Assembly (NCBI RefSeq): GCF_002934365.1
Contig: NZ_PTIY01000005.1
Location: forward strand, 1 to 64,000
Length of the DNA: 64,000 nt
Direction of reading: 5' to 3'
DNA from: Methylobacter tundripaludum
GTDB taxonomy: Bacteria; Pseudomonadota; Gammaproteobacteria; Methylococcales; Methylomonadaceae
A program made the position numbers and the translations under genes. Under the pieces are notes generated by a model. The model saw nothing but the letters and a program-made list of their open reading frames with translations, did no database searches and was not told the DNA's origin. Positions within the stretch are counted from its first letter, which is position 1; each line of letters starts with the position of its first letter. Below, piece by piece: positions 25,401-32,943 of this stretch.

Positions 25401-25504
25401 TGAACCTTCATCGCCCGAAAACTCAATAATCCGCCGAAACTCAGCATCACAAACAGCATCATCGCCGGAATAGGGTTGCGGATACACCAGGCGGAGACGT
25501 TCAT
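22406..25504 (-). CDS. RND efflux permease (MdtB/AcrB-like, HAE1 type)
   Basis: A 1032-residue permease of the second RND operon. It starts MNVSAWCIRNPIPAMMLFVM and carries the TM4 Asp pair in LVVGILVDDAIVEVENIVRH, plus the conserved NPDIEFTEAFNFVTPVQEEF region and a C-terminal TM block with GIATKNSILLVEYAI. Only one permease is encoded, unlike MdtBC. It overlaps the adaptor gene by 4 bases and is the last gene of the operon. Confidence 0.93.
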   Translation of the reverse strand: MNVSAWCIRNPIPAMMLFVMLSFGGLLSFRAMKVQNMPDLDLPTVTVSASLPGASPAQLETEVARKIENAIATLQGLKHITTKIQDGSVTITVEFRLEKPVQEAVDDVRSAVTKVRTDLPGDLRDPVVNKLDLASSPILAITVASTQRDDEALSWFVEDTVAKKLLSVRGVGQVSRVGGVSREVTIALDPVKLQSLGATAADISRQLRAIQRESAGGRTNLGSGEQPVRALANVASVEELRPLQLSLADGRHIRLDQVATIDDTVAEPRALALLNGKPVVGFEVTRSRGASDVEVGAGVQKALAELRMSNPDIEFTEAFNFVTPVQEEFQNSMTMLYEGALLAVLVVWLFLKDWRATFISAVALPLSIIPAFLGMDYLGFSLNGVTLLALSLVVGILVDDAIVEVENIVRHLHMGKTPYQAAMEAADEIGLAVVATTFALVAVFLPTAFMSGIAGRFFKQFGWTAALAVLASLVVARMLTPMMAAYMLKDSGHSEPAEGRIMQNYMKLAAWCLTHRLTTIAAAAIFFIGSLFLIPLLPTGFIPPDDNPQTQVFVELSPGASLAQTQASAEAARQLVANVPYVNSVYTTIGSGSAGGDPFAGSQSGEVRKATLTITLANRQDRPVLKQVIEQNIRQALQNLPGVRTKVGLGSSGEKYVLVLSGDDPQALSAAARNVERDLRTIPGLGSIASSASLVRPEIAVRTDFARAADLGVTTAAIAETLRIATLGDYDWSLPKLNLAQRQVPVVVKLSADGRSDLSVLERLAVPSGKAGSGAVMVSQVANLELSSGPAVIDRYDRSRNINFEVELSGLPLGDVTSAVQNLPSISNLPAGVKRINIGDAEMMSELFASFGLAMLTGVLCIFIVLVLLFKEFLQPITILAALPLSFGGGFVALLLTGKAFSMPSLIGLIMLMGIATKNSILLVEYAIVARRDHGMSRMDALLDSCRKRARPIVMTTIAMGAGMLPIAIGAGNADTSFRSPMAVAVIGGLVTSTFLSLLVIPVAYTYLDDFNTWIKMFWRRYAGAKPSDAGF

Positions 25505-26613
25505 GGCTGCACCACTTGCACATTATCGCCATCGGCAAGGAAAGAAGAACCGCCGGCTACCAGACGATCCTCGGGATTGAGTCCCGAAAGTATTTCCAAA
25601 CTGTCATCGGTTCTTCGGCCCAATTGAACTTTGACCTGGGAGACCTTGACCAGTTCGCCGTTCTGCTCACCCAGTTTGAAGACATAGCTGAAACCTTCCC
25701 GCAGGGAAAGTGCAGTCTGAGGCACGGTGAGACCGGCCTTGACGCCTATATCGAATTCACCCCTGGCGAACATTCCCGCGCGCAAGCCGTGCCGGGCGGC
25801 GTCGGGCAGATCAACGTAAGCCAGACCGTTGCGGCTCTGGACATCCAGGGTCGGCGCCAGTGAGCGGATCTTGCCATTGATATTGCCAACGTTGGGTACC
25901 TCGACGCTGACCGTCATGCCCGGTTTGAGCTGCGCCATTTCAGCGGCAGTGACTTCGCCACGCCATTCCAACCGGTTTTGCCGGATCATCCGAAACAATT
26001 CCTGCCCCTTTGCAGCGATCGCCCCCAAGGTGGCGCTGCGGGAAGAAATAACGCCGTCGTCGCTGGCTAAAACTTTGGTGTATTTCAGCCGCAACAATTG
26101 CGAATCCAGCTGTGCTTTGGCCGACTGCACCTTGGCGTTAGCCGTTTTTTCGCCGGTCAGATATTGGTTCACCTGCTGGCTGCTGAGCGCCCCGGAAGCC
26201 GAGATTTGTTGAGCCCGTTCGGCGTTAACGCGGGCATCGGCCAGGTTCGCCTCGGCTTCGGCCAGCGCGGCCCGGCTTTGGGCGACATCGGCTAGAACGG
26301 TTTCGTCAGAAAAAACCGCCAGTACCTGCCCTTTCTTTACGGCGTCGCCCACCTGCACATTCACTTCAGTCAAGTGCAAGTCGCTTACTTCAGCGCCAAT
26401 AATGGCCTCCTGCCATGCCGCTATCGAACCGTTGGCGGTCAACGTCATCGGAATATCGCGGATGGACGGCTGAATTACTGTAACGCTAAGTGCGGGCTTG
26501 GGCGCGGAAGCTGTATCGTCGGCCGCAGACTGGTTACTGCACCCGGCGATGAAGCCAACGCCGGTCAGTACGCTTAAGACTGCCAGCACAGCGTTTATTT
26601 TTCCTTTTATCAT
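25501..26613 (-). CDS. RND periplasmic adaptor lipoprotein
   Basis: A 370-residue membrane-fusion protein. Lipobox FIAGC, then the lipoyl half motif VQVGDAVKKGQVLAVF, a coiled-coil hairpin rich in Ala, Gln and Glu (AALAEAEANLADARVNAERA), the second half motif and beta-barrel domains ending NPEDRLVAGGSSFLADGD. It overlaps both neighbours by 4 bases, so the operon is tightly coupled. Confidence 0.92.
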   Translation of the reverse strand: MIKGKINAVLAVLSVLTGVGFIAGCSNQSAADDTASAPKPALSVTVIQPSIRDIPMTLTANGSIAAWQEAIIGAEVSDLHLTEVNVQVGDAVKKGQVLAVFSDETVLADVAQSRAALAEAEANLADARVNAERAQQISASGALSSQQVNQYLTGEKTANAKVQSAKAQLDSQLLRLKYTKVLASDDGVISSRSATLGAIAAKGQELFRMIRQNRLEWRGEVTAAEMAQLKPGMTVSVEVPNVGNINGKIRSLAPTLDVQSRNGLAYVDLPDAARHGLRAGMFARGEFDIGVKAGLTVPQTALSLREGFSYVFKLGEQNGELVKVSQVKVQLGRRTDDSLEILSGLNPEDRLVAGGSSFLADGDNVQVVQP

Positions 26614-28148
26614 GATTTTCCTCCGGTGAAATCGGTTTGATGATTTACGTGATCTGTTTTTTCGGGGTCGCCGCTGTTCGGAGCAGCGGAACTTGGGCCA
26701 GCTTTCCGGGCATCCTCATGCTGTTCCCAGCTGCCGCCGGCTGCGCGGTAGAGCGCGATCCAGGCGCTGACCCGCTCCTGCTCTATCTCTTTAAGCGCCA
26801 TTTCGGCGGACAGCACGTTACGCCTTGATGTTTCGACATCAATCAAATTACCTAAGCCGACTTGGTACAGCTCACGGACAGCCAAAAAATTTGCCCGGTA
26901 ACCGGTGACGGCGTTGCGGCCTTGGGGTAAGCGTTGGCTGGCGCTATCTAATCGCACCAAGGCTTCTTCCACTTCTTTGACCGCCGTGCGCACCTTGCTG
27001 CGAAAGTTGCTTGCGGCAGCCTGGTATTGGGCTCGCGCCGCTTCCACATCGGCAGCCCGCTTGCCGGCATCGAACAGCGGCAAGCTGAGCGTCGGGCCGA
27101 TCGCCCAGGTTTCCGCGAGCAAAAGCGCCGAGCCGTTAATGCTTTGCAAGGTCGGCGTGATGTTTCCCGACAGGCTCAACTTAGGAAACCGTTTGGCCAG
27201 CTCGACGCCGATATTGGCGCTGGCCTCCGCGACATTGCGCTCGGCGGCGGCGATGTCGGGCCGTTGCAGCAGCACTTGGGCAGGCAGGGAATCAATCCTG
27301 AACGCCGGCGGACTGGGCAATTTTGCGACCCGGTCCGGTGCTCCGGTTAATAACTTACGAACCTCTGTTTCTTGTAAGCCGGTCATTGCGACGATACCTT
27401 TGATCGAGCGTTCGCATTGCGCTTGTTGTTGCAGCAGCGTTCTATTGCCTTCGGCGGCGCTGGCATTGGCGAGTGCGATGTCGCCCGGCGCACGGAATCC
27501 GGCTTTACCTGCGATTTCCGAGAGCCTGGCCGATTCCCGGCGCGACTCGGTGTCGGCCTGCACTATTTGCACTTGGCCTTCGCAATAACGATAAGCCAGA
27601 TGAGCATTGGCGACTTCTGCCGCTACCGACACGCGGGCGTCGTGCCAAGCTGCGTTCTTCGATTCCAGCTGGCTGAGGGCCGCCTGCTCCTGACGCGCCA
27701 AGCCGCCGAACAAGTCGATTTCCCAGCTGGATTGCAGTCCGGCCGGGAATTGGTTCCATACGAACGGATCGCTCCCGAAGGACGAAGAGGAACGTTTGGC
27801 CTCTATGCTGGAGCCTATATTAGGCAATAAGGCGGCATCGGCGCCGACGAGGTTTGCCCTGGCTTTTTCAATGCGCGCGGCGGCATCGGCTACGGAGGCG
27901 CTTTCTTGTTCGGCGGCTGCTAAAAAGCGGTTCAGAACCGGATCGTTAAAGCGCTCCCACCACCGGTTAAGATCGGCCGGGTCTCCCTGGTGAGCAACGG
28001 GCTGGGGAGCTTGCCAGTTGGCCGCCGCTTTCAACGGCTCGGTTTGGTAATCGGGGCCGACCGTGGTCAGCAAACCGCTGGAGCCGCATGCCGGAAGCAG
28101 CAACGGCAGCAGGCTCAGGCTGAGTGATTGCAGGTTTTTATGTCTCAT
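26610..28148 (-). CDS. RND outer-membrane efflux lipoprotein (NodT family)
   Basis: A 512-residue TolC-like channel with lipobox LLPAC. Family signatures are visible: WWERFNDPVLNRFLAAAEQ, WEIDLFGGLARQEQAALSQ, LLQRPDIAAAERNVAEASA and GLGNLIDVETSRRNVLSAE. It has a Pro/Ser-rich C-terminal tail after the conserved domain (AGPSSAAPNSGDPEKTD). It comes directly after the TetR gene with a 4-base overlap. Confidence 0.92.
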   Translation of the reverse strand: MRHKNLQSLSLSLLPLLLPACGSSGLLTTVGPDYQTEPLKAAANWQAPQPVAHQGDPADLNRWWERFNDPVLNRFLAAAEQESASVADAAARIEKARANLVGADAALLPNIGSSIEAKRSSSSFGSDPFVWNQFPAGLQSSWEIDLFGGLARQEQAALSQLESKNAAWHDARVSVAAEVANAHLAYRYCEGQVQIVQADTESRRESARLSEIAGKAGFRAPGDIALANASAAEGNRTLLQQQAQCERSIKGIVAMTGLQETEVRKLLTGAPDRVAKLPSPPAFRIDSLPAQVLLQRPDIAAAERNVAEASANIGVELAKRFPKLSLSGNITPTLQSINGSALLLAETWAIGPTLSLPLFDAGKRAADVEAARAQYQAAASNFRSKVRTAVKEVEEALVRLDSASQRLPQGRNAVTGYRANFLAVRELYQVGLGNLIDVETSRRNVLSAEMALKEIEQERVSAWIALYRAAGGSWEQHEDARKAGPSSAAPNSGDPEKTDHVNHQTDFTGGKS

Positions 28149-28804
28149 AAAGCACCCTGTGCGCGACGCCGGGCCTCCCCTTCGATCATCGAAACGGCGT
28201 AACCGGCCAGACGTTCGGCCAGGACATCAATTGCGTTGGCGGTGGTCAACAGCTGCGGCGCAATAGCCGAAACAACATCTTGCCCGACATAAAAATGCAC
28301 GGCCATACCGACGATGGCGAAAGCCAACCGCTGAACATCGGTATCAATCCGCTGCAATCCTAAATGCTTTTTGAGCAGCGAAACCAACACTTCATGTTGC
28401 GGTTTAATCTCTGTATCGATTACCTGCTGCCAGGCTCCGGTCGGCTCGATCATTTCCCGGAAGTGCAACTTCATGACCAACCAAATCTCCTCGCCTTTTT
28501 TCAGCGGTTCGAGAAATTCGGTGAAAAATTTGCCTAGCGCTTCGTCCAGCGACAAGCCGACATAAGCCTGGAGCTCAGAATGGCAGGGCGTTTCCCCCAT
28601 CGGTTCGGTAAATGCCGCTCGATAAAGGCCCGCCTTATCGCCGAAGTAGTAGCGGATGGATGAAATATTGATTTCCGCCGCCTCACAGATTTCCCGGGTG
28701 GAGGCGGCCTTGTAGCCTTTTTCGGCAAACAGCCGTAGCGCCGACATTACAAGTCTGCTGCGTGCGTCGTGAGTTTCTGTGTCGGGATTTTCGTTAGTGC
28801 CCAT
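28145..28804 (-). CDS. TetR-family regulator of the second RND operon (CecR-like)
   Basis: A 219-residue protein. The N-terminal helix-turn-helix (RLFAEKGYKAASTREICEAA, then NISSIRYYFGDKAGLYRAAF) is typical of TetR; the C-terminal domain looks like the CecR/DUF1956 type, whose members control efflux genes. As first gene of the operon it should repress itself and the pump. A perfect 16-bp inverted repeat just upstream is the probable operator. Confidence 0.9.
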   Translation of the reverse strand: MGTNENPDTETHDARSRLVMSALRLFAEKGYKAASTREICEAAEINISSIRYYFGDKAGLYRAAFTEPMGETPCHSELQAYVGLSLDEALGKFFTEFLEPLKKGEEIWLVMKLHFREMIEPTGAWQQVIDTEIKPQHEVLVSLLKKHLGLQRIDTDVQRLAFAIVGMAVHFYVGQDVVSAIAPQLLTTANAIDVLAERLAGYAVSMIEGEARRRAQGAL

Positions 28805-28833
28805 GCTGCCTCGGGAGTTGTTTGCAAGAAATA

Positions 28834-28876
28834 AATCAAACGATTGATTGTTACAATATCAATCAATCGTTTGATT
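28834..28876. promoter_or_regulatory. Perfect operator palindrome upstream of the TetR-RND operon
   Basis: AATCAAACGATTGATT (28834-28849) and its exact inverted copy AATCAATCGTTTGATT (28861-28876) are separated by 11 bases. They start 30 bases before the TetR gene. The TTACAATAT between them could contain the minus 10 element. Confidence 0.8.
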
Positions 28877-28990
28877 GTCAACTCTACGCAGCATGCGAAG
28901 CGCGTATTGGAATAAATTTAGCGGGTCAAAAAAAACGTGCCGGTCATTGGACACGCCCCTCACCCGGTCAACCCATAAACCGTGACCGTT

Positions 28991-29623
28991 TTAGTTTCGG
29001 TTTAACGCGGCGGCGGCATCCTGATCGTTACCGGCCAGATGCGCATCCCGGGGCGGCAATACATCCGCTACAGCTTCCAGACGTTTCCAGGCCGGCGCAG
29101 GTGTTTCGCAATGTTCTTTGGGTACGAATGCCGACTCTTCGACCAGGGCCATTTTGTGAATATAGCGCGGACAGTTGGGGAACATTTCCCGCACCGTTAC
29201 CCGCAACACCATTTGCGCTTCGGGCCAGTGGTTCATTAAAGGATCGTCCTCCAGTATGAAAACGCTGCCGTTCAATCGAAGCCGGGCTTGCCGCTGAAAG
29301 TCGACGAATAACAGGCCGACATGCGGGTTAACCAATACATTACCGGCCGACAAGTACATGCCGCTGCCGTCGTAAAGCGGAAAAGCCAGGGTCTGTTCGT
29401 CGATAACCCTGACCAAACCGACGCTGCCGCCTTTGTAAGAACAATTGGGCCGCCCTTCCCCATCGACTGTGGCAAAGAAAAACATGTTCTGTTCTTCGAT
29501 AAACGCCTTGTCTTCCGGGCTGATCTTGTTGCTGACAATCGCCTCGACCAGACGGTCTGCCATAGGCCGGGTTTCAAAACGGTCTTGCAGTTGTCGGCTG
29601 CCTTCATGGAAAAATTCACTCAT
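28991..29623 (-). CDS. Pyridoxamine 5'-phosphate oxidase-like (PPOX family) flavoprotein
   Basis: About 210 residues from the ATG at 29623, chosen for its AGGAGGAG site and its 8-base overlap with the TetR gene; the frame runs on to 29686. A split-barrel fold is indicated by NMFFFATVDGEGRPNCSYKG, then LAFPLYDGSGMYLSAGN, NPHVGLLFVDFQ and RLRLNG. Such proteins bind FMN or related cofactors and reduce small molecules. It forms an operon with the preceding TetR regulator, which presumably controls it. Confidence 0.85.
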   Translation of the reverse strand: MSEFFHEGSRQLQDRFETRPMADRLVEAIVSNKISPEDKAFIEEQNMFFFATVDGEGRPNCSYKGGSVGLVRVIDEQTLAFPLYDGSGMYLSAGNVLVNPHVGLLFVDFQRQARLRLNGSVFILEDDPLMNHWPEAQMVLRVTVREMFPNCPRYIHKMALVEESAFVPKEHCETPAPAWKRLEAVADVLPPRDAHLAGNDQDAAAALNRN

Positions 29624-30230
29624 CGCTCCTCCTGGAGTCATTGGTTGGCAAAGATATATCGGGAATGTGGCTTGAACTTCCTTCAATAAGAATAATGGCG
29701 GCTTGCTTGGCTTGTCCGGCGGCGCCCGAATGGCGTTTCATCTGCTCCGAGACGATGGCGCCTTCGATCAGCAGGCTTAATTGCAGCGCCAGTGTTTCCG
29801 GGGATTTGGAACCGTACTGCCCGGCGAGATCGGCAATATAGCTTCGGAAATGTTCGTAAAACTCGGCGGACACCTGATGCACGGGGTTGCCCTCCAGCGG
29901 AAATTCAGCCGCGGCATTGATAAAGGCGCAACCGCGAAATTCGGGAATCGCCATCCATTCGCCGATGACGTCAAAAATCGCCAGTAACTTAGTCTTGGGC
30001 GTATCCGCCTTAGCGTCAACCTGGCCGGCAAACCAGACTCGAAAGTCCTCATCCCGCTTGCGCAGAAAGGCAAGCACCAAATCGTCCTTGGACGGGAAAT
30101 ATTTATAGAGACTCATCTTGGTCGTGTTTGCCGCTTTGACAATCGCATCGACGCCGGTCGCACGAATGCCCTGGCTATAAAACAGCTCCGATGCAGCTTG
30201 CAGGATTTTTTCCGGCAGAGTTAAGGTCAT
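29616..30230 (-). CDS. TetR-family regulator upstream of the PPOX gene
   Basis: A 204-residue protein. The DNA-binding part is ELFYSQGIRATGVDAIVKAA, then NTTKMSLYKYFPSKDDLVL. The ligand domain contains GCAFINAAAEFPLEGNPVH, seen in TetR regulators that respond to electrophiles or quinones. It is divergent from the small membrane protein gene at 30344, and two palindromes lie between them. Confidence 0.9.
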   Translation of the reverse strand: MTLTLPEKILQAASELFYSQGIRATGVDAIVKAANTTKMSLYKYFPSKDDLVLAFLRKRDEDFRVWFAGQVDAKADTPKTKLLAIFDVIGEWMAIPEFRGCAFINAAAEFPLEGNPVHQVSAEFYEHFRSYIADLAGQYGSKSPETLALQLSLLIEGAIVSEQMKRHSGAAGQAKQAAIILIEGSSSHIPDISLPTNDSRRSDE

Positions 30231-30263
30231 AATAAGAACAGCAGAAAACAGGTTGATTGAGAC

Positions 30264-30311
30264 TATACCGGTCGGTATACTGCAATGTCAATATACCGAC
30301 CGGTCTGTATA
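30264..30311. promoter_or_regulatory. Paired TetR operators
   Basis: TATACCGGTCGGTATA (30264-30279) and TATACCGACCGGTCTGTATA (30292-30311) are two related palindromes in the divergent promoter region. The spacing and the shared ATACCG half-site suggest two dimers of the adjacent TetR protein. Confidence 0.75.
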
Positions 30312-30343
30312 TTTTTTATAACTACAATAAATGAGACAACACG

Positions 30344-30733
30344 ATGGAAATATTATTAATTGGCGCCGTACTGATGATTTTTGCCGTTTTGGCTTCGGCC
30401 TGGCTGATGACTTTTGCGCGATGGTTTCCCGTTAAAGGCATTGATGGCGAATTCCTTACGGACTATAAAACCTTGATCAGGGCGCATATCGATTTTGCCT
30501 TAATGGCGTTGTTCTGCCTGGGGTTTTACGCGGTCAAGGTGCCGTTATCCGTTACCGCCTGTTGGCTGGTGGTGATCGGCGGCATAACGAATCCCTGTGT
30601 CTTTGTTGTTGCTGCATTTGATCCGAGCTTTTGGGAGAAAACGGCCTGGAGGCTTTACTCGGCTGTCAGCTTTATCGTCACTACGATAGGCTTTGGCTGG
30701 GTGTGCATCAGCTTGCTGGATTACGCTTTATAA
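30344..30733 (+). CDS. Small four-helix membrane protein, unknown
   Basis: A 129-residue protein with about four membrane segments (ILLIGAVLMIFAVLASAWLM, IDFALMALFCLGFYAV, TACWLVVIGGITNPCVFVVA, FIVTTIGFGWVCISLL). It is divergent from the TetR/PPOX operon and shares its operator region, so it is probably co-regulated. No transporter family was recognised. Confidence 0.75.
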   Translation: MEILLIGAVLMIFAVLASAWLMTFARWFPVKGIDGEFLTDYKTLIRAHIDFALMALFCLGFYAVKVPLSVTACWLVVIGGITNPCVFVVAAFDPSFWEKTAWRLYSAVSFIVTTIGFGWVCISLLDYAL

Positions 30734-30782
30734 CTGCGCCTATCAGGGAGCGGCGGATCGGAATTCCGGCGCTCCCGCAGTA

Positions 30783-31127
30783 TTATTTTGTCCTGAAAAT
30801 AAAATAGGCCGCACCGATCAGGCAAAAGCCCGCCCACAAATAATCGAGCTTTAACTGTTCTTTCAGATACAAAACCGAGAACGGAACAAATACCGACAAA
30901 GCGATCATTTCCTGGAGCACTTTAAGCTGCCCGACATTCATGACCGAATAACCGATTCGGTTGGCGGGTACCTGCAAGGCATATTCAAAAAATGCGATCC
31001 CCCAGCTCAGCAGCGCGGCAATAAACCACGGCTTGTTGTTCAGATCTTTCAAATGGGAGTACCATGCAAACGTCATGAAGACATTGCTGCCGCACAGCAG
31101 CAGTATGGTTGACAGCGTTACGTTCAA
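30783..31127 (-). CDS. DUF486 family small membrane protein (DMT-like)
   Basis: A 114-residue protein with four membrane segments. The conserved stretches MTFAWYSHLKDL, SWGIAFFEYALQVPANRIGY and LKVLQEMIALSVFVPFSVLY are typical of DUF486, a half-size relative of drug/metabolite transporters. It is likely to act as a dimer; the substrate is unknown. It stands alone, convergent with the gene at 30344. Confidence 0.88.
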   Translation of the reverse strand: MNVTLSTILLLCGSNVFMTFAWYSHLKDLNNKPWFIAALLSWGIAFFEYALQVPANRIGYSVMNVGQLKVLQEMIALSVFVPFSVLYLKEQLKLDYLWAGFCLIGAAYFIFRTK

Positions 31128-31359
31128 AATTCATGTTCCTGTTCAGATTAATGTGATGATGATTTCGCGTAATAGTTTACCGTTCTTGACGGGGTTGAAT
31201 CACCTGTTTTTATCCGCGGCGGATTGGTTTCATCACTTGCATGATATGTTAGTAGACGCCCTGTCGCCGCCAATTCGTGATAGTTTTTTGCTTGGAAATA
31301 ATGTTAAATAACAAGATGCTTTAAGCATCCAATTACTTATTAAAAACGGGAGAGCAGCT

Positions 31360-31941
31360 ATGAACACAGTTGAAATTGCAGTCGTTATTGTTTTATTGAT
31401 AGCCGTACTGATTTTCTTAAAAAAACGAAAAAAATGCTCAGCCTGTTCATCAAAAGAAACGCTCGCCGACAAACCTAAAGCTCCAAAGCAGGAAAATCAA
31501 CACCCGGAAGTTAAATTGGAAAGCAACCCCTTAGTGAGCGCTATACCTACAGCTGTCAATGGGCAAATAACCGATGCGGTGACGGAGCAACAACCCGCAA
31601 GTGATGTTGAAGCGAATGCTTTCCCTACCGCTATAAATGATCAAATCACCGATACAGCGATTGCTTCTGCTTCCCTCGAACCACAACCCGCCAATAAGCC
31701 CACTGGCGTTAGTGAGCTGCCTGCAAAGCCTGAAGCCGTTAGCCTTCCTGAAGATTCAATACTGAAACGGCATTATATGACCCATTTATGCACGATGATC
31801 GAATCGATTGTTCCCCCTCGGCCTACGGAATCCGTCTTGTGCCGTCATTATGATGCGATGGTGGTTACCCGAATAGGACGGTGCTTAAACGATAAAAAAG
31901 CCATGGAACAACTGATCCATGATTATGAAAATAAAAAATAA
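31360..31941 (+). CDS. Membrane-anchored protein with internal repeats, unknown
   Basis: A 193-residue protein. One N-terminal helix (VEIAVVIVLLIAVLIFL) is followed by KKRKK and a Cys pair (CSAC), then a Pro/Ala/Thr-rich linker. Two internal duplications are visible: IPTAVNGQITDAV / FPTAINDQITDTA in the linker, and DSILKRHYMTH / ESVLCRHYDAM in the folded C-terminal part. GGGAGAG precedes the ATG. The duplicated S-x-L-x-RHY motif suggests a small two-repeat helical domain. Function unknown. Confidence 0.75.
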   Translation: MNTVEIAVVIVLLIAVLIFLKKRKKCSACSSKETLADKPKAPKQENQHPEVKLESNPLVSAIPTAVNGQITDAVTEQQPASDVEANAFPTAINDQITDTAIASASLEPQPANKPTGVSELPAKPEAVSLPEDSILKRHYMTHLCTMIESIVPPRPTESVLCRHYDAMVVTRIGRCLNDKKAMEQLIHDYENKK

Positions 31942-31969
31942 CGACTGACAAATTATCTGGGCAAATTTA

Positions 31970-32023
31970 CAAAGCCGGCTTTGCACTCCAGCTTGTTTTT
32001 TGGGAGTTGCAAAGCCGGCTTTG
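31970..32023. repeat. Paired CAAAGCCGGCTTTG palindromes
   Basis: CAAAGCCGGCTTTG occurs at 31970-31983 and 32010-32023, and flanking CACTCC/GGGAGT extend this into one larger inverted repeat. It lies between convergent genes and could end transcription from both. Confidence 0.75.
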
Positions 32024-32056
32024 CCGCTTAAAAAAACATGATTTGTAGCGTCGCTA

Positions 32057-32767
32057 TTAAAAGTTGATAAACAACGATCCCATAATCAAGTGATGCATGG
32101 TGTTATTGGTGTGTGTCGCATCATCCAGATACTGGTTCAGATAACCGGCTTCAGCCCGGAAGCTTTTATTAAAGGTCCAACCCAATCCTGCAAACGCGCG
32201 GTTCTGATCGAAACCGGACTGGCCGCCGAATTGGGTTGAGTTAACCCTGATGAAAAACTCGTCCCAGGTAATCAGGCTCAAACGCGGCTCGAACGCTAAA
32301 GGATGCATGAATCGCAGCATCTGACGCGGGCGGAAACGAACGTCATTGCCATTTAGGTAGTTGCTTTCGAATAGAGTCCTAAAAGTAAAAGTTCCGACAC
32401 TGGTGGGCAGGACATAGCGAAACGCCGGCCAGACATCTTGTTGGGAAACATAACTCTTCCCGCTATTTTGTGTAGGCAGCCATGTGTAGCCTGCCCAGAT
32501 GGTTGCCCGATCACTGAGCGAATAACCCACTGCGGCGCGAACCATACCTTGATTCCAATGATTCCAGTTGTCGTCGAATCGGGATTGGCCTTCCAGCCAG
32601 AGTCGTCCTTTTTCCAGTTTTGGATCCACGACTTTCAGGCTGCCCTCGCCCACGATTTGCATCCAGCTGCCGGCATCCTCAAGCAAGTCACCGGCCATAG
32701 CGGGCATGCTGACAGAACCCACCATCACGGCGGCGATTCCCCCTAGCTGCATTTTTTTCTTGATCAT
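32057..32767 (-). CDS. DUF2490 outer-membrane beta-barrel-like protein
   Basis: A 236-residue secreted protein with a signal peptide ending SMPAMA before GDLLEDA. Alternating aromatic beta-strands (GRLWLEGQSRFDDNW, AAVGYSLSDRATIWAGYTW, TFRTLFESNY) and a terminal strand ending LFINF are typical of an outer-membrane barrel. The DUF2490 pattern (WLEGQ.R near the start, YLNQY near the end) fits. Function unknown; it is not obviously part of the downstream hyf operon. Confidence 0.8.
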   Translation of the reverse strand: MIKKKMQLGGIAAVMVGSVSMPAMAGDLLEDAGSWMQIVGEGSLKVVDPKLEKGRLWLEGQSRFDDNWNHWNQGMVRAAVGYSLSDRATIWAGYTWLPTQNSGKSYVSQQDVWPAFRYVLPTSVGTFTFRTLFESNYLNGNDVRFRPRQMLRFMHPLAFEPRLSLITWDEFFIRVNSTQFGGQSGFDQNRAFAGLGWTFNKSFRAEAGYLNQYLDDATHTNNTMHHLIMGSLFINF

Positions 32768-32876
32768 ATCGCTTTCCTACTATGGTTTTAATGGGAGCCT
32801 AAAGTCCCAATACTGTCGCCTTGGAAGCTCGCCAAAAACAACGTCCGCTTATGCTTCCCACGCGGAGCGCTCATCG

Positions 32877-32925
32877 CGAAGCTGGAGCTTCGCTAACTGG
32901 GTTACCAAGCCAGAGCTTGGGAACC
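32877..32925. repeat. Dispersed palindromic repeats before the hyf operon end
   Basis: CGAAGCTGGAGCTTCG (32877-32892) and GGTTACCAAGC / GCTTGGGAACC (32900-32925) lie side by side in the gap between the DUF2490 and hyfI genes. They belong to the same style of element as the one inside hyfI at 33393. Confidence 0.7.
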
Positions 32926-32943
32926 AGCGCAATGCGTTTTTTT

